Part shown: one piece after another, positions 26,101 through 33,681 of the stretch | Layout: every line of letters begins with the position of its first letter | Position numbering within the stretch: the first letter of the stretch is position 1 | DNA from: JANQGH01 sp039177555 | Lineage (GTDB): Bacteria > Pseudomonadota > Alphaproteobacteria > DSM-16000 > Inquilinaceae | Length of the DNA stretch: 64,000 bases | Assembly: GCA_039177555.1 (NCBI GenBank) | Contig: JBCDFV010000002.1 | Coordinates: forward strand, 124,001-188,000 | Direction: 5' to 3' | The notes under the pieces: model-generated | What the model was told of the DNA's origin: nothing | What the model saw: only the letters and a program-made list of their open reading frames with translations | The model's database searches: none | Made by a program: the position numbers and the translations under genes

Positions 26101-27129
26101 TTACCCTCCGGCCCGTGGGACATCAATGCGCCTGCCGTCGCGATCGAAGAACATCGGGGCGCTTTCGACCACACCAACGCGGACCGTTTCGCCCTCGCCG
26201 ACGGTTGCTTGCGGGTCAACCAGCGCCTGGATCTTAGTGCCGTTGACCTGCAGCACTGCAACCGTTTCGGCGCCCAGACGTTCGACCAGCGTCGTGCTTC
26301 CCTCGACGCCGCTTGGCTGGCCGATGGTAATGTCCTCGGGCCGGACGCCGACCGTCGACGTGCCCGCCGGCGCCTCGATCCCGAAGAGGCTTGGGTCGAC
26401 CAGGTTGAGCGGCGGGGAGCTAAGCCGCTGCGCGACATAGATAGTGTCCGGCTGTTGATAGATGTCTCGAGGCGTGGCGATCTGTTCCAGCCTTCCATGG
26501 TTCAACACGCCGATGCGGTCGGCCATGGTCATGGCCTCCACATTATCGTGCGTGACGTAGAGGATCGTGGCACCGAGCTCTACGGAGATGCGTTTCAGCT
26601 CCACCCGCAACTCCGCGCGCAGCTTGGCATCCAGCGACGACAGCGGCTCGTCCATCAAATAGACCGCCGGGCGCCGCACCAGGGCGCGGCCGATAGCCAC
26701 CCGCTGCATCTCGCCGCCGGACAGCTCGGTCGCCTTGTTCTTCAGCTTGCGCTCGATATGCAGCATGCCCGCGACCTCGTGCACGCGCGCATCGATCTCC
26801 TGTTTGCTCCATTTCAGCAGCGGCGACTTTACGGGGAAGGCGAGGTTCTGATAGACCGTGTAGTGCGGGTAGAGCGAGTATTGCTGGAACACGAACGAGA
26901 CGTCGCGCTCGGCCGGTTGGGCCTTGGTCACATCCGTGCCGTCGATGACGATGCGCCCCTCGTCGGGCTTCTCCAGGCCAGCAACGAGACGCAGCGTGGT
27001 CGTCTTGCCCGACCCGGTCGGCCCGAGCAGCACGACGAACTCGCCGTCCTTGATGGCCAGATCAAGGGCATTGACGGCCGTAACGTCACCGAACCGTTTG
27101 GTGACCCTATCGATCCGGATGTCAGCCAT
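26101..27129 (-). CDS. ABC transporter ATPase, glycerol-type (GlpT-like, UgpC/MalK family)
   Basis: The 342-residue ATPase has canonical motifs: Walker A GPTGSGKT near residue 36, Q-loop FVFQQYSLYPHYTVYQN, signature ELSGGEMQRVAIGRAL, Walker B VYLMDEPLSSLDA, and a C-terminal OB/TOBE domain (TVGVRPEDITIG). It should form a heterodimer with the ATPase encoded immediately upstream, whose gene it overlaps by 8 bases. The gene set resembles the Rhizobium leguminosarum glycerol transporter glpSTPQUV, in which two ATPases are used. The substrate is inferred from this similarity and the downstream dha genes. Confidence 0.88.
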   Translation of the reverse strand: MADIRIDRVTKRFGDVTAVNALDLAIKDGEFVVLLGPTGSGKTTTLRLVAGLEKPDEGRIVIDGTDVTKAQPAERDVSFVFQQYSLYPHYTVYQNLAFPVKSPLLKWSKQEIDARVHEVAGMLHIERKLKNKATELSGGEMQRVAIGRALVRRPAVYLMDEPLSSLDAKLRAELRVELKRISVELGATILYVTHDNVEAMTMADRIGVLNHGRLEQIATPRDIYQQPDTIYVAQRLSSPPLNLVDPSLFGIEAPAGTSTVGVRPEDITIGQPSGVEGSTTLVERLGAETVAVLQVNGTKIQALVDPQATVGEGETVRVGVVESAPMFFDRDGRRIDVPRAGG

Positions 27130-28231
27130 GGGCGGCCTCGGCCAGCGCCGGAGAGGTGTCCCGGGTGAGCGCCCGTTCCGTCTTTTGGTCGAAGATCACG
27201 GCCCGGGCGCTGATGATGTCGAGGCCGACGGTCTCGCCGACGACGGCGCTTACGGAGCCGCCGGTGCGCACCTTCAGCCGCCCGGCATCGGTATCCACCG
27301 TCACCACTTGCCGGGCACCCATATACTCGACGCCGAAGACCCTGCCGCGCAACGGCGCGTGGTCGTCGATGAGGATATGCTCCGGCCGGATGCCATAGAC
27401 GATGGCGTTATCGGTCGGACGCTGCGCCAGCGTCGGCATCGCAACCTCGGTGCCGCCGACGAGACGCGCTTTGCCGGGGTCTCTCTTCAACCCGCCTTCG
27501 ACATCGAGAAAGTTCATCGGCGGGCTACCGATGAAGTTGGCGACGAACAGCGTCGCGGGATTGTCGTAGAGTTCCTGCGGCGGGGCGACCTGCAGCAGGT
27601 CGCCCTGGTGCATGACCGCGATCATGTCGCCCATCGACATGGCCTCGACCTGGTCGTGGGTGACGTAAACGGTCGTGGCGTCGATGCGGTTGTGCAGGCC
27701 GCGCAGCTCCTGACACATCAGATCGCGGAATTCGGTATCCAGCGCCCCCAGCGGCTCGTCCATCAAGAACGCCTTGGGCCGCCGAATGATGGCGCGGCCG
27801 AGCGCGATGCGCTGGCGGTCGCCGGCTGCAAGACCGCCGACCGGACGCTTCAACAGATGCTCGATGCGCAGCAGGCGCGCCGTCTCGATCACCCGTTCGC
27901 GCACCTCGCGGCGCGGCGTGCCCTGGGTGATCAGGGGGAAGGCCAGATTGCGATAGCAATTCATGTGCGGGTAGAGCGCGAACATCTGAAAGACGAAGGC
28001 GATGTCCCGCTCTCGGCCCCGGTGGTAGGTGACGTCCTCATTGTCCAGAAAGACGTTGCCGGAGGTCGGGAACTCCAGCCCCGCGATCATGCGCAAGGTG
28101 GTGGTCTTGCCGCAGCCGGACGGCCCCAGCAGGACGAAGAAGTGACCATCCTCGATCGTCATGGTCGAATCGCGCACCGCGACGAAATCGCCGAAGGCCT
28201 TGTGCAGCTTTTCGATGCGGATCTCGGCCAT
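27122..28231 (-). CDS. ABC transporter ATPase with degenerate signature (GlpS-like)
   Basis: The 369-residue MalK-type ATPase has an intact Walker A (GPSGCGKTTT), Q-loop (FVFQMFALYPHM), Walker B (AFLMDEPLGALD) and H-loop (VYVTHDQVEAMSMGD), plus a C-terminal TOBE region (IVYGIRPEHILI). The ABC signature that should read LSGGQ is LAAGDRQR. In a heterodimer this would weaken one of the two composite ATP sites, while the partner ATPase keeps LSGGE. It follows the DUF2160 gene by 4 bases. Confidence 0.88.
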   Translation of the reverse strand: MAEIRIEKLHKAFGDFVAVRDSTMTIEDGHFFVLLGPSGCGKTTTLRMIAGLEFPTSGNVFLDNEDVTYHRGRERDIAFVFQMFALYPHMNCYRNLAFPLITQGTPRREVRERVIETARLLRIEHLLKRPVGGLAAGDRQRIALGRAIIRRPKAFLMDEPLGALDTEFRDLMCQELRGLHNRIDATTVYVTHDQVEAMSMGDMIAVMHQGDLLQVAPPQELYDNPATLFVANFIGSPPMNFLDVEGGLKRDPGKARLVGGTEVAMPTLAQRPTDNAIVYGIRPEHILIDDHAPLRGRVFGVEYMGARQVVTVDTDAGRLKVRTGGSVSAVVGETVGLDIISARAVIFDQKTERALTRDTSPALAEAAHG

Positions 28232-28235
28232 CGGA

Positions 28236-28454
28236 TCAGTCCGGAAAATGGCTGACGATGACGAAGCCGAAGGTGCCGATCAGCAACGGCGTCAGGCTCC
28301 AGCTATAAAGCCACAGCGAGAAGGGCTGGGTCAGCATGACGACGCCCAGCGCGATCAGGATCATGGTCGCGATTTCCCATGGCCTGCGCCGGAAGATGCG
28401 ACGCATCAGGCTGCGCGGCTTTTCGACCATCTGCTCTGTGTAGGGGTCGGTCAT
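28236..28454 (-). CDS. Small integral membrane protein, DUF2160 (GlpU-like)
   Basis: This 72-residue protein has a basic, Arg-rich cytoplasmic N-terminus (KPRSLMRRIFRRRPWE) and two hydrophobic helices separated by a short turn (MILIALGVVML and LLIGTFGFVIV). Small proteins of this type occur as an extra subunit in rhizobial-type glycerol ABC transporter operons, between the permeases and ATPases in transcription order, exactly as here. Its ATG overlaps the permease stop by 4 bases. The mechanism is unknown. I take it as a diagnostic marker of the glycerol transporter subfamily. Confidence 0.8.
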   Translation of the reverse strand: MTDPYTEQMVEKPRSLMRRIFRRRPWEIATMILIALGVVMLTQPFSLWLYSWSLTPLLIGTFGFVIVSHFPD

Positions 28455-29401
28455 TTGCGCACCGCCCCGAAGGTGATACCGCGCAAGAGGTGTTTGCGCA
28501 GGAACAGGGTAAAGATCAAGACCGGCAGCAGGAACAGTGACGCGCCGGCCGAGACGGCCGCCCAATCCAGCCCGCCATCGCCGATGATGTTGGGGATGAA
28601 CGGCGGTGCGGTTTCGGCGCGGTTTGTGGTCAGCAACAGGGCGAAGGCGTACTCGTTCCAGGCCAGGATCAGGCAGAAGATCGTGGTCGCCGCGATGCCC
28701 GTTGCCGCCTGGGGCAGCACGACCTTGCGGAACGCCTGGAAGCGGGTATAGCCGTCGACCATGGCCGCTTCCTCGTACTCGCGCGGGATCTCGTCGATGA
28801 AGCCCTTCAAGAGCCAGACCGCCAGCGAGATGTTCACCGCCGTGTACAGGATGATCATGCCGGCATGGGTGTCGCTGAGGCCTAGCTCTCGATACATCAG
28901 GAAGATCGGAATGGCGACGGCGACGGGCGGCATCATCCGGGTCGACAGGATGAAGAACAAAAGATCGTCGGCCAGCGGGATCTTGAAGCGCGAGAAGGCG
29001 TAGGCCGCCATGGTGCCCAGCACGATGGCGATGAAGGTCGAGCCGAAGCCGATGATGACCGAGTTCAAGAACCGGCCGAAGAAGGGGGAGGGACCGGCGA
29101 TCACCTGGTCGTTCTGCCGGACGATCTCCTCCCACCAGGTTTCCGGCGGCGGTAGTTGGGCGAGATACTCCGCCGACTGCCGGCTGCGGGTGGTGAACAG
29201 GTTTACGAAGCCTTCCAGCGACGGGTCGAAGAACACCGCCGGCGGGTAGGAGATCGCGGTCGCCGTGCCCTTGAACGCGGTCATGAAGATCCACGCGATC
29301 GGGATCAGCGAGATCGCGGCATAGCCGATCACCACGATGGCCGCGAACCATTTGAGCTGGGTCGAAGACTCTGTTGGGGTGAGAACCTTAGGTGCGCTCA
29401 T
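28451..29401 (-). CDS. ABC transporter permease, MalG type (GlpQ-like)
   Basis: The 316-residue permease has six predicted helices and an unusually long first periplasmic loop (about residues 50-120). The EAA coupling motif is EEAAMVDGYTRFQAFRKVVLPQ near residue 220. It pairs with the MalF-type permease encoded upstream, whose stop its ATG overlaps. The longer frame extending upstream is not used. Confidence 0.9.
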   Translation of the reverse strand: MSAPKVLTPTESSTQLKWFAAIVVIGYAAISLIPIAWIFMTAFKGTATAISYPPAVFFDPSLEGFVNLFTTRSRQSAEYLAQLPPPETWWEEIVRQNDQVIAGPSPFFGRFLNSVIIGFGSTFIAIVLGTMAAYAFSRFKIPLADDLLFFILSTRMMPPVAVAIPIFLMYRELGLSDTHAGMIILYTAVNISLAVWLLKGFIDEIPREYEEAAMVDGYTRFQAFRKVVLPQAATGIAATTIFCLILAWNEYAFALLLTTNRAETAPPFIPNIIGDGGLDWAAVSAGASLFLLPVLIFTLFLRKHLLRGITFGAVRK

Positions 29402-30360
29402 CGTGCCTTCACCCGGTTCATCAGTTTCACGAACACGTTCATCGCGCCGAAGACGGTGACGAACAGGATGATGGCCAGCGCCGACGACCGGCCGGTCTGC
29501 CAGCGGTCGAAGGCCAGTTCCTTCAGGTCGATCGATGCCAGGCGGGTGGTATTGCCGGGGCCGCCGGATGTCAGTTCGAACACCAGATCGAACATCTTGA
29601 AGTTCTCGATGGCGCGGAACATCACCGCCAGCATCAGGAACGGCAGCACCATCGGCAGGGTGATGTTCCAGAATTTGCGCCAGGTCGAGGCACGGTCGAT
29701 CTCGGCCGCCTCGTAGAGGTAGTCGGGGACGGAGCGCAGGCCGGCCAGGCACAGCAGCATGATGTAGGGCGTCCACATCCAGGTATCGACGATGATGATC
29801 GCCCAAGGGGCCAGCCCAACCTCGGACGTCATGGAGAAGGTGCCGAAATCCCAGATCCCGTTGATCAGATAGTTGAAGATGCCGATCTGCGGGTCGAACA
29901 GGTACTTCCAGTACATGCCGACCACGGCCGGCGACAGCATCATCGGCAGTAGGATCAGCGTGGTCCACAGCCCGTGGCCCTTGAACCGCTTGTGCAGGAG
30001 AAGGGCAAGGCCGAATCCGAGCAGCACCTGAAACAGCATCGTAAAGGTGACGAAGTGGGCCGTGCGCTGCAGGTTCTCCCAGACGCCCTCGTCGGAAAGG
30101 ATGCGTTCATAGTTGCGCGTGCCGACCCACTCGATCTCGCGGTTGGGCCGGTTGGCGCGGTAGTTGGTGAAGGACAGATAGACCGTCCAGACCAGCGGAT
30201 AGATGTTGATCGCCAGCAAGAGCAGGATCGTCGGCGTGACGAAGATCCAGGCGATCGCCCTGTCGGACAAGCCGCGCACGCGCCTGACCATGCCACCCGT
30301 CGGGGGCTTGGTCGTGGCGGCCGGCGCTTGGCCAATCACATCTGTGCTTGTGTCGGGCAC
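29398..30360 (-). CDS. ABC transporter permease, MalF type (GlpP-like)
   Basis: The 320-residue permease has a hydrophilic N-terminal tail of about 30 residues and six helices. The EAA loop reads YEAAEIDRASTWRKFWNITLPMVLP. It forms the membrane channel with the next gene product. It begins 95 bases after the binding-protein gene, separated by a strong hairpin, and is coupled to the second permease by a 4-base overlap. Confidence 0.9.
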   Translation of the reverse strand: MPDTSTDVIGQAPAATTKPPTGGMVRRVRGLSDRAIAWIFVTPTILLLLAINIYPLVWTVYLSFTNYRANRPNREIEWVGTRNYERILSDEGVWENLQRTAHFVTFTMLFQVLLGFGLALLLHKRFKGHGLWTTLILLPMMLSPAVVGMYWKYLFDPQIGIFNYLINGIWDFGTFSMTSEVGLAPWAIIIVDTWMWTPYIMLLCLAGLRSVPDYLYEAAEIDRASTWRKFWNITLPMVLPFLMLAVMFRAIENFKMFDLVFELTSGGPGNTTRLASIDLKELAFDRWQTGRSSALAIILFVTVFGAMNVFVKLMNRVKAR

Positions 30361-30401
30361 GGGTGGATTCCGAGGCGCTAGGGTAGGGGTGGGCGCGAAA
30401 T

Positions 30402-30429
30402 GGGGCCGGCTCGGCTACGAACCGGCCCC
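30402..30429 (-). terminator. Hairpin between binding-protein and permease genes (attenuator or mRNA-stabilising stem)
   Basis: GGGGCCGG and CCGGCCCC form a perfect 8-bp stem with a 12-base loop, followed on the minus strand by ATTTCGC. It lies 27 bases after the binding-protein stop, inside the operon. Such stems usually reduce readthrough or protect the upstream message so that the binding protein is made in excess. Confidence 0.55.
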
Positions 30430-30455
30430 GTTCTCACGATCAAACGTGACGCAGA

Positions 30456-31760
30456 CTAGAGGATGCCTTCGTCCTCGAAGATCTCCTGCCACTCCTGGAT
30501 GGTGGCATCCAACGCCTCCTGCGCCGTGCCTTCACCGGCCACCACGTAGTTGTGGATATGCTCCTGCATGGCCAGCATCAGGTCGGCATAGGCCGGTTCC
30601 TGCCAGAAATCCTGGACGATCTGCATGGAGTCCAGGAAGCCCTGGGCGTAGACGGCGCTGTCCAGGAACTCGTCGCTGAACAGCACGTCGTTATGCACCG
30701 AATAGCCGCCCAAATCCCACCAGCGCTGCTGGACCTCCGGCTGGGCGAACCAGGCGAGATACTGCAAGGCCGCGTCCTGATTGTCGGAATAGCCAACCAC
30801 GGACATGCCCTGGCCACCCAAGGTCGCCGCGTCAACTTCCTGCCCCGGATTGGAGAAGAAGCCGGTCACGGGGCCGACATCCGGATGGCGCGAGATGCCG
30901 GGGAAGAAGGCGTACCAGTTCATCTGCATGGCAACCTGGCCGGACGTGTAGGCGTCCAGGTTTTCCTGCATGTAGGCATCGGCCCAGCCCGGCGGGGTGC
31001 AACATTCGTAAAGCTCGCGATAGAACTCCAGCGCCTCGACCACGTTCTCGGCGTTGAAGTAGCCCTCCATCTCATACGGATTGTCGGGGTTGTCGTACTC
31101 CATGCCCCAGGCATACATGGCCGCCGTCACGCCCATGGTGATGCCTTCAGAGCCGCGCTCGGTATTGATCGCCATGCCATAGACGGTCTGGCCGTCGATC
31201 TCGCGGCCTTGGAAGAACTCGCCGATATCCTTCAACTGGTCCCAAGTCTGCGGCACGTCCAGCGGGTAGCCGTACTCGGCCTCGAACTCGTCGCCAAAGC
31301 GCTCGAACCAGTCGCGGCGATAGGTCCAGGCCAGCGCGTCGCCCATGGCCGGCAGGGCCCAATAGTTCGGCTCGCCCTTCGGCCAGGTCGAATAGGAATA
31401 GACGGTGGCCGGCAGGAAATCGTCCATCGAGATGCCGTTGGCATCGAAGAACTCATTGAGTTGGACATAGTGGCCAAGCTCGGCACCGGCACCGATCCAT
31501 TGGCTGTCGCCGATCAGAACGTCGAACGTGTCGCCGCCGGCGTTCAACTCGTTGAACACTTCGGCGGTAAAGTTCGGCCAGGGGATGAAGACGAACTCAA
31601 CTTCGATGCCGGTTTCTTCGGTGAAGTCTTGCGACAGTTCGACCAGGGCGTTGGCCGGGTCCCAGGCGGCCCAGCCGACCGTGATGGAGTCTTGCGCGCT
31701 CGCCACGCTGGCGGTCAGGGCCATCGCGGCGGCGGAGGCAAACAAAGCAAAACGACGCAT
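30456..31760 (-). CDS. ABC transporter solute-binding protein, glycerol type (GlpV-like)
   Basis: The 434-residue extracellular binding protein has a clear signal peptide (cleavage after SVASA, residue 22) and the family 1 binding-protein fold. It is rich in aromatic residues and acids, including PALGDALAW-like and NWYAFFPG segments. It should capture the substrate in the periplasm for the two permeases. By operon order it corresponds to GlpV of the rhizobial glycerol system; dihydroxyacetone is an alternative because kinase subunits are downstream and no glycerol kinase or glycerol dehydrogenase is in the operon. Confidence 0.88.
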   Translation of the reverse strand: MRRFALFASAAAMALTASVASAQDSITVGWAAWDPANALVELSQDFTEETGIEVEFVFIPWPNFTAEVFNELNAGGDTFDVLIGDSQWIGAGAELGHYVQLNEFFDANGISMDDFLPATVYSYSTWPKGEPNYWALPAMGDALAWTYRRDWFERFGDEFEAEYGYPLDVPQTWDQLKDIGEFFQGREIDGQTVYGMAINTERGSEGITMGVTAAMYAWGMEYDNPDNPYEMEGYFNAENVVEALEFYRELYECCTPPGWADAYMQENLDAYTSGQVAMQMNWYAFFPGISRHPDVGPVTGFFSNPGQEVDAATLGGQGMSVVGYSDNQDAALQYLAWFAQPEVQQRWWDLGGYSVHNDVLFSDEFLDSAVYAQGFLDSMQIVQDFWQEPAYADLMLAMQEHIHNYVVAGEGTAQEALDATIQEWQEIFEDEGIL

Positions 31761-32059
31761 TTGGACACTCCCTCTTCATTATCGGATCGCGCTCGGCGGA
31801 TCCTTTGCTGCTCGCCGTTAGTTCCGAACGGCAGGCGAGTTTATGATCGCGGTTTAGTTTACTAAACTGGCGCGGAGGGAGTCGTCAACCGGTAGATGGA
31901 ATTATTGGATCAATTCGAGCGCTGTGACGAAAGAATACGCCTTGAAATGCTGCGGTGCCGCATGGAATGTTCGTGCAACGCCAGCACGCCGACTGTTGCG
32001 GGCGCGCAGAAGTTTAGTTCAGTTTATCTGGCTGTACTGAGGCAGCACAGGACGGGCCG
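31761..32059. other. Leader region upstream of the transporter operon
   Basis: No gene is supported in these 299 bases. They should hold the promoter of the minus-strand transporter operon. A hairpin with stem CTCGCCGTT/AACGGC-a-GGCGAG lies at 31811-31840, about 50 bases before the binding-protein start, and would be in the 5' untranslated RNA. The palindrome at 31852 and a pair of AGTTTA repeats at 32011 and 32021 (one helical turn apart) are probable regulator sites. Confidence 0.5.
31852..31867. promoter_or_regulatory. Palindromic operator upstream of the glycerol-type transporter operon
   Basis: GTTTAGT-TT-ACTAAAC is a perfect 7-2-7 inverted repeat about 92 bases before the binding-protein start. 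A related element with AGTTTA at 32011 and 32021 lies further upstream. The arrangement suits a repressor such as a LacI, DeoR or IclR family protein, but no such gene adjoins the operon. Confidence 0.5.
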
Positions 32060-32740
32060 TTAGATCAGCTCGTCCTTGCGGTCGTCCGTCTCGCCGAAAC
32101 GGCGTAGAATAGCTGGCCGTGTGCCTTCATAGACCGTGTCCAGCCCGGCCTCGATCTTCGCGTTTTCGCGCTCGAACAGGCTGTTGCCGTCAAGGTCGCT
32201 TTCGACGATGAACGGGCCGAAATTCTCCACCTCCAAGACCCACATGGCCTGGGCGATGCCCAGCTCTTCTAGCCAATGCGCCGCCGCAACGCGCTTGATG
32301 CCGCGGCCCAACAGGGCGCCGGTGCCGTAACCCACGGTGGTTAGATAGATGGCGCCGTTCGGCACGAAGTAGCGCCGATAGTCCGCGCTCTCCATCCCGC
32401 CCTTGCCCATGATGATCTTGGCGCCCGACAGCGCAAACCATCGCTCCAGCCATTGGGAAAACCGGAACGACGCCGTTCCGGTCACGGCGTTCAGGTTGAA
32501 GCTACCATCATCGTTCACACTGGCGGCGGGGGAGCAGTGGAAGTTCACCCAGCTCAACTCGTGCAGATCGACCGGCAGGTCGTGCCCTTCCGCGATCGCA
32601 CGCTTGTAGACGCCCTCGCGACCCGTGTAGACGACGCCGTCCAGATAGACGACGTCGCCGATCGCCAGCTCCCTCAGCGATGCTTCGTCCGGCTTGGTGC
32701 TCAGGCGGACTTTTCTAAGCGATCTTCGGCCATCGGCCAT
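32060..32740 (-). CDS. Class I fumarase / L-tartrate dehydratase, beta subunit
   Basis: The 226-residue protein matches the C-terminal (beta) domain of class I hydro-lyases, with GDVVYLDGVVYTGREGVYKRAI, the LSWVNFHCSPA stretch and KIIMGKGGM. It pairs with the alpha subunit, forming a two-subunit Fe-S dehydratase like TtdAB. I place the start at the ATG 32740, with AGGGAG 8 bases upstream, which overlaps the alpha gene by 40 bases in another frame. The long open frame beyond this start is antisense noise from the alpha gene. Fumarate/malate or tartrate-type substrates cannot be separated by sequence alone. Confidence 0.88.
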   Translation of the reverse strand: MADGRRSLRKVRLSTKPDEASLRELAIGDVVYLDGVVYTGREGVYKRAIAEGHDLPVDLHELSWVNFHCSPAASVNDDGSFNLNAVTGTASFRFSQWLERWFALSGAKIIMGKGGMESADYRRYFVPNGAIYLTTVGYGTGALLGRGIKRVAAAHWLEELGIAQAMWVLEVENFGPFIVESDLDGNSLFERENAKIEAGLDTVYEGTRPAILRRFGETDDRKDELI

Positions 32741-33681
32741 TCGACGGTCTCCCTGCGCATGTAAGGCGTGAACCAGTTCGGGTCGGTGCGGTACTCGACG
32801 CGGCCGTCGGCAAAGATCCGGGCCGTGGCCCGGCGCGACGACAGGCAGAAGGCGTGGACGCTCATCGGCAGGCCGCCGGTATGGCAATAGCCGACCTCGA
32901 TATGGCAATCGACCACCATCGACTTGCCGACGAAGCCCATGGCGCCCATGCCGATGGAGTTGCCCAGTTCCTTGAACTCGCGCTCCAACTCCGCGATTTT
33001 GGGGTCGGGGTTCTCGTCCCCGACCACCCGCAGACAGGCGGCCTGCTTGCCCAAGGTCATGGAGATGTCCTTCGATCCGCCAAGGCCGATGCCCATGATC
33101 GCCGGCTGACAGGCCAGGCCACGCTTGCCGAAGCCGATCAGCGTGTCGAGATAGAACTTCTTGATGCCGTCGATGCCGTCGCCCGGGAACAGCATGCGGT
33201 AGTCTGTGCCGAACAGGCCGCCCTTGTGGACCGTGGTGAGGTCGATCCAGTCGCCGCCCGGCTCGAACGTGTACTCGATCTCCGGCGCGTTGATGCCGAC
33301 ATTGTTGTTGTGGTCCGTCCGCCATAGCGGATGCACCCGGTTGGGGCGCAGCGGCACGTCATGCGTCGCCTTGGCGGTGGCCCGGCGCAGCGCGGCCTCC
33401 AGCGCCACCGGCCCGCCGTCGATCCGCGCGTCGTTGCCGAACTTGACGAACCAGCGCGGCACGCCGGTGTCCGCGCACATCGCCCGGCGGTCTTCTTTCG
33501 CTGCCTCGTAGTTTTCCAGCATCGCCTGCAGAACGAAGGACGACAGATCGCCATCCTCGGCCGCCGCAGCCTGTTTCAGTCCCGTGAGATAATCGTCGGG
33601 GATCTCGATCGCGGCCTTCTGCATCAGCGTCAGCGCTGAGGATTCGATGATGTCCATGGCAATCATAGGCGATGTCCTCAT
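32701..33681 (-). CDS. Class I fumarase / L-tartrate dehydratase, alpha subunit
   Basis: The 326-residue protein is the Fe-S cluster domain of a class I fumarase-type hydro-lyase. Candidate cluster cysteines are Cys69 (MCADTGVP), Cys191 (GLACQPAIMGIGLGG) and Cys279 (HAFCLSSRRATAR), with the GYCHTGGLPMSVH stretch just before the last. The [4Fe-4S] cluster binds the hydroxy-dicarboxylate. Its ATG overlaps the flavoprotein stop by 4 bases, so hydratase and complex II-like genes are cotranslated. Confidence 0.9.
   Translation of the reverse strand: MRTSPMIAMDIIESSALTLMQKAAIEIPDDYLTGLKQAAAAEDGDLSSFVLQAMLENYEAAKEDRRAMCADTGVPRWFVKFGNDARIDGGPVALEAALRRATAKATHDVPLRPNRVHPLWRTDHNNNVGINAPEIEYTFEPGGDWIDLTTVHKGGLFGTDYRMLFPGDGIDGIKKFYLDTLIGFGKRGLACQPAIMGIGLGGSKDISMTLGKQAACLRVVGDENPDPKIAELEREFKELGNSIGMGAMGFVGKSMVVDCHIEVGYCHTGGLPMSVHAFCLSSRRATARIFADGRVEYRTDPNWFTPYMRRETVEWPMAEDRLEKSA

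Noticed and set aside
32060..33325. Fumarase read as a single frameshifted gene
   Set aside because: The two halves are in different frames but each has its own start and ribosome site and complete domain. The alpha/beta organisation with a 40-base overlap is normal for TtdAB-type enzymes, so no frameshift is needed.
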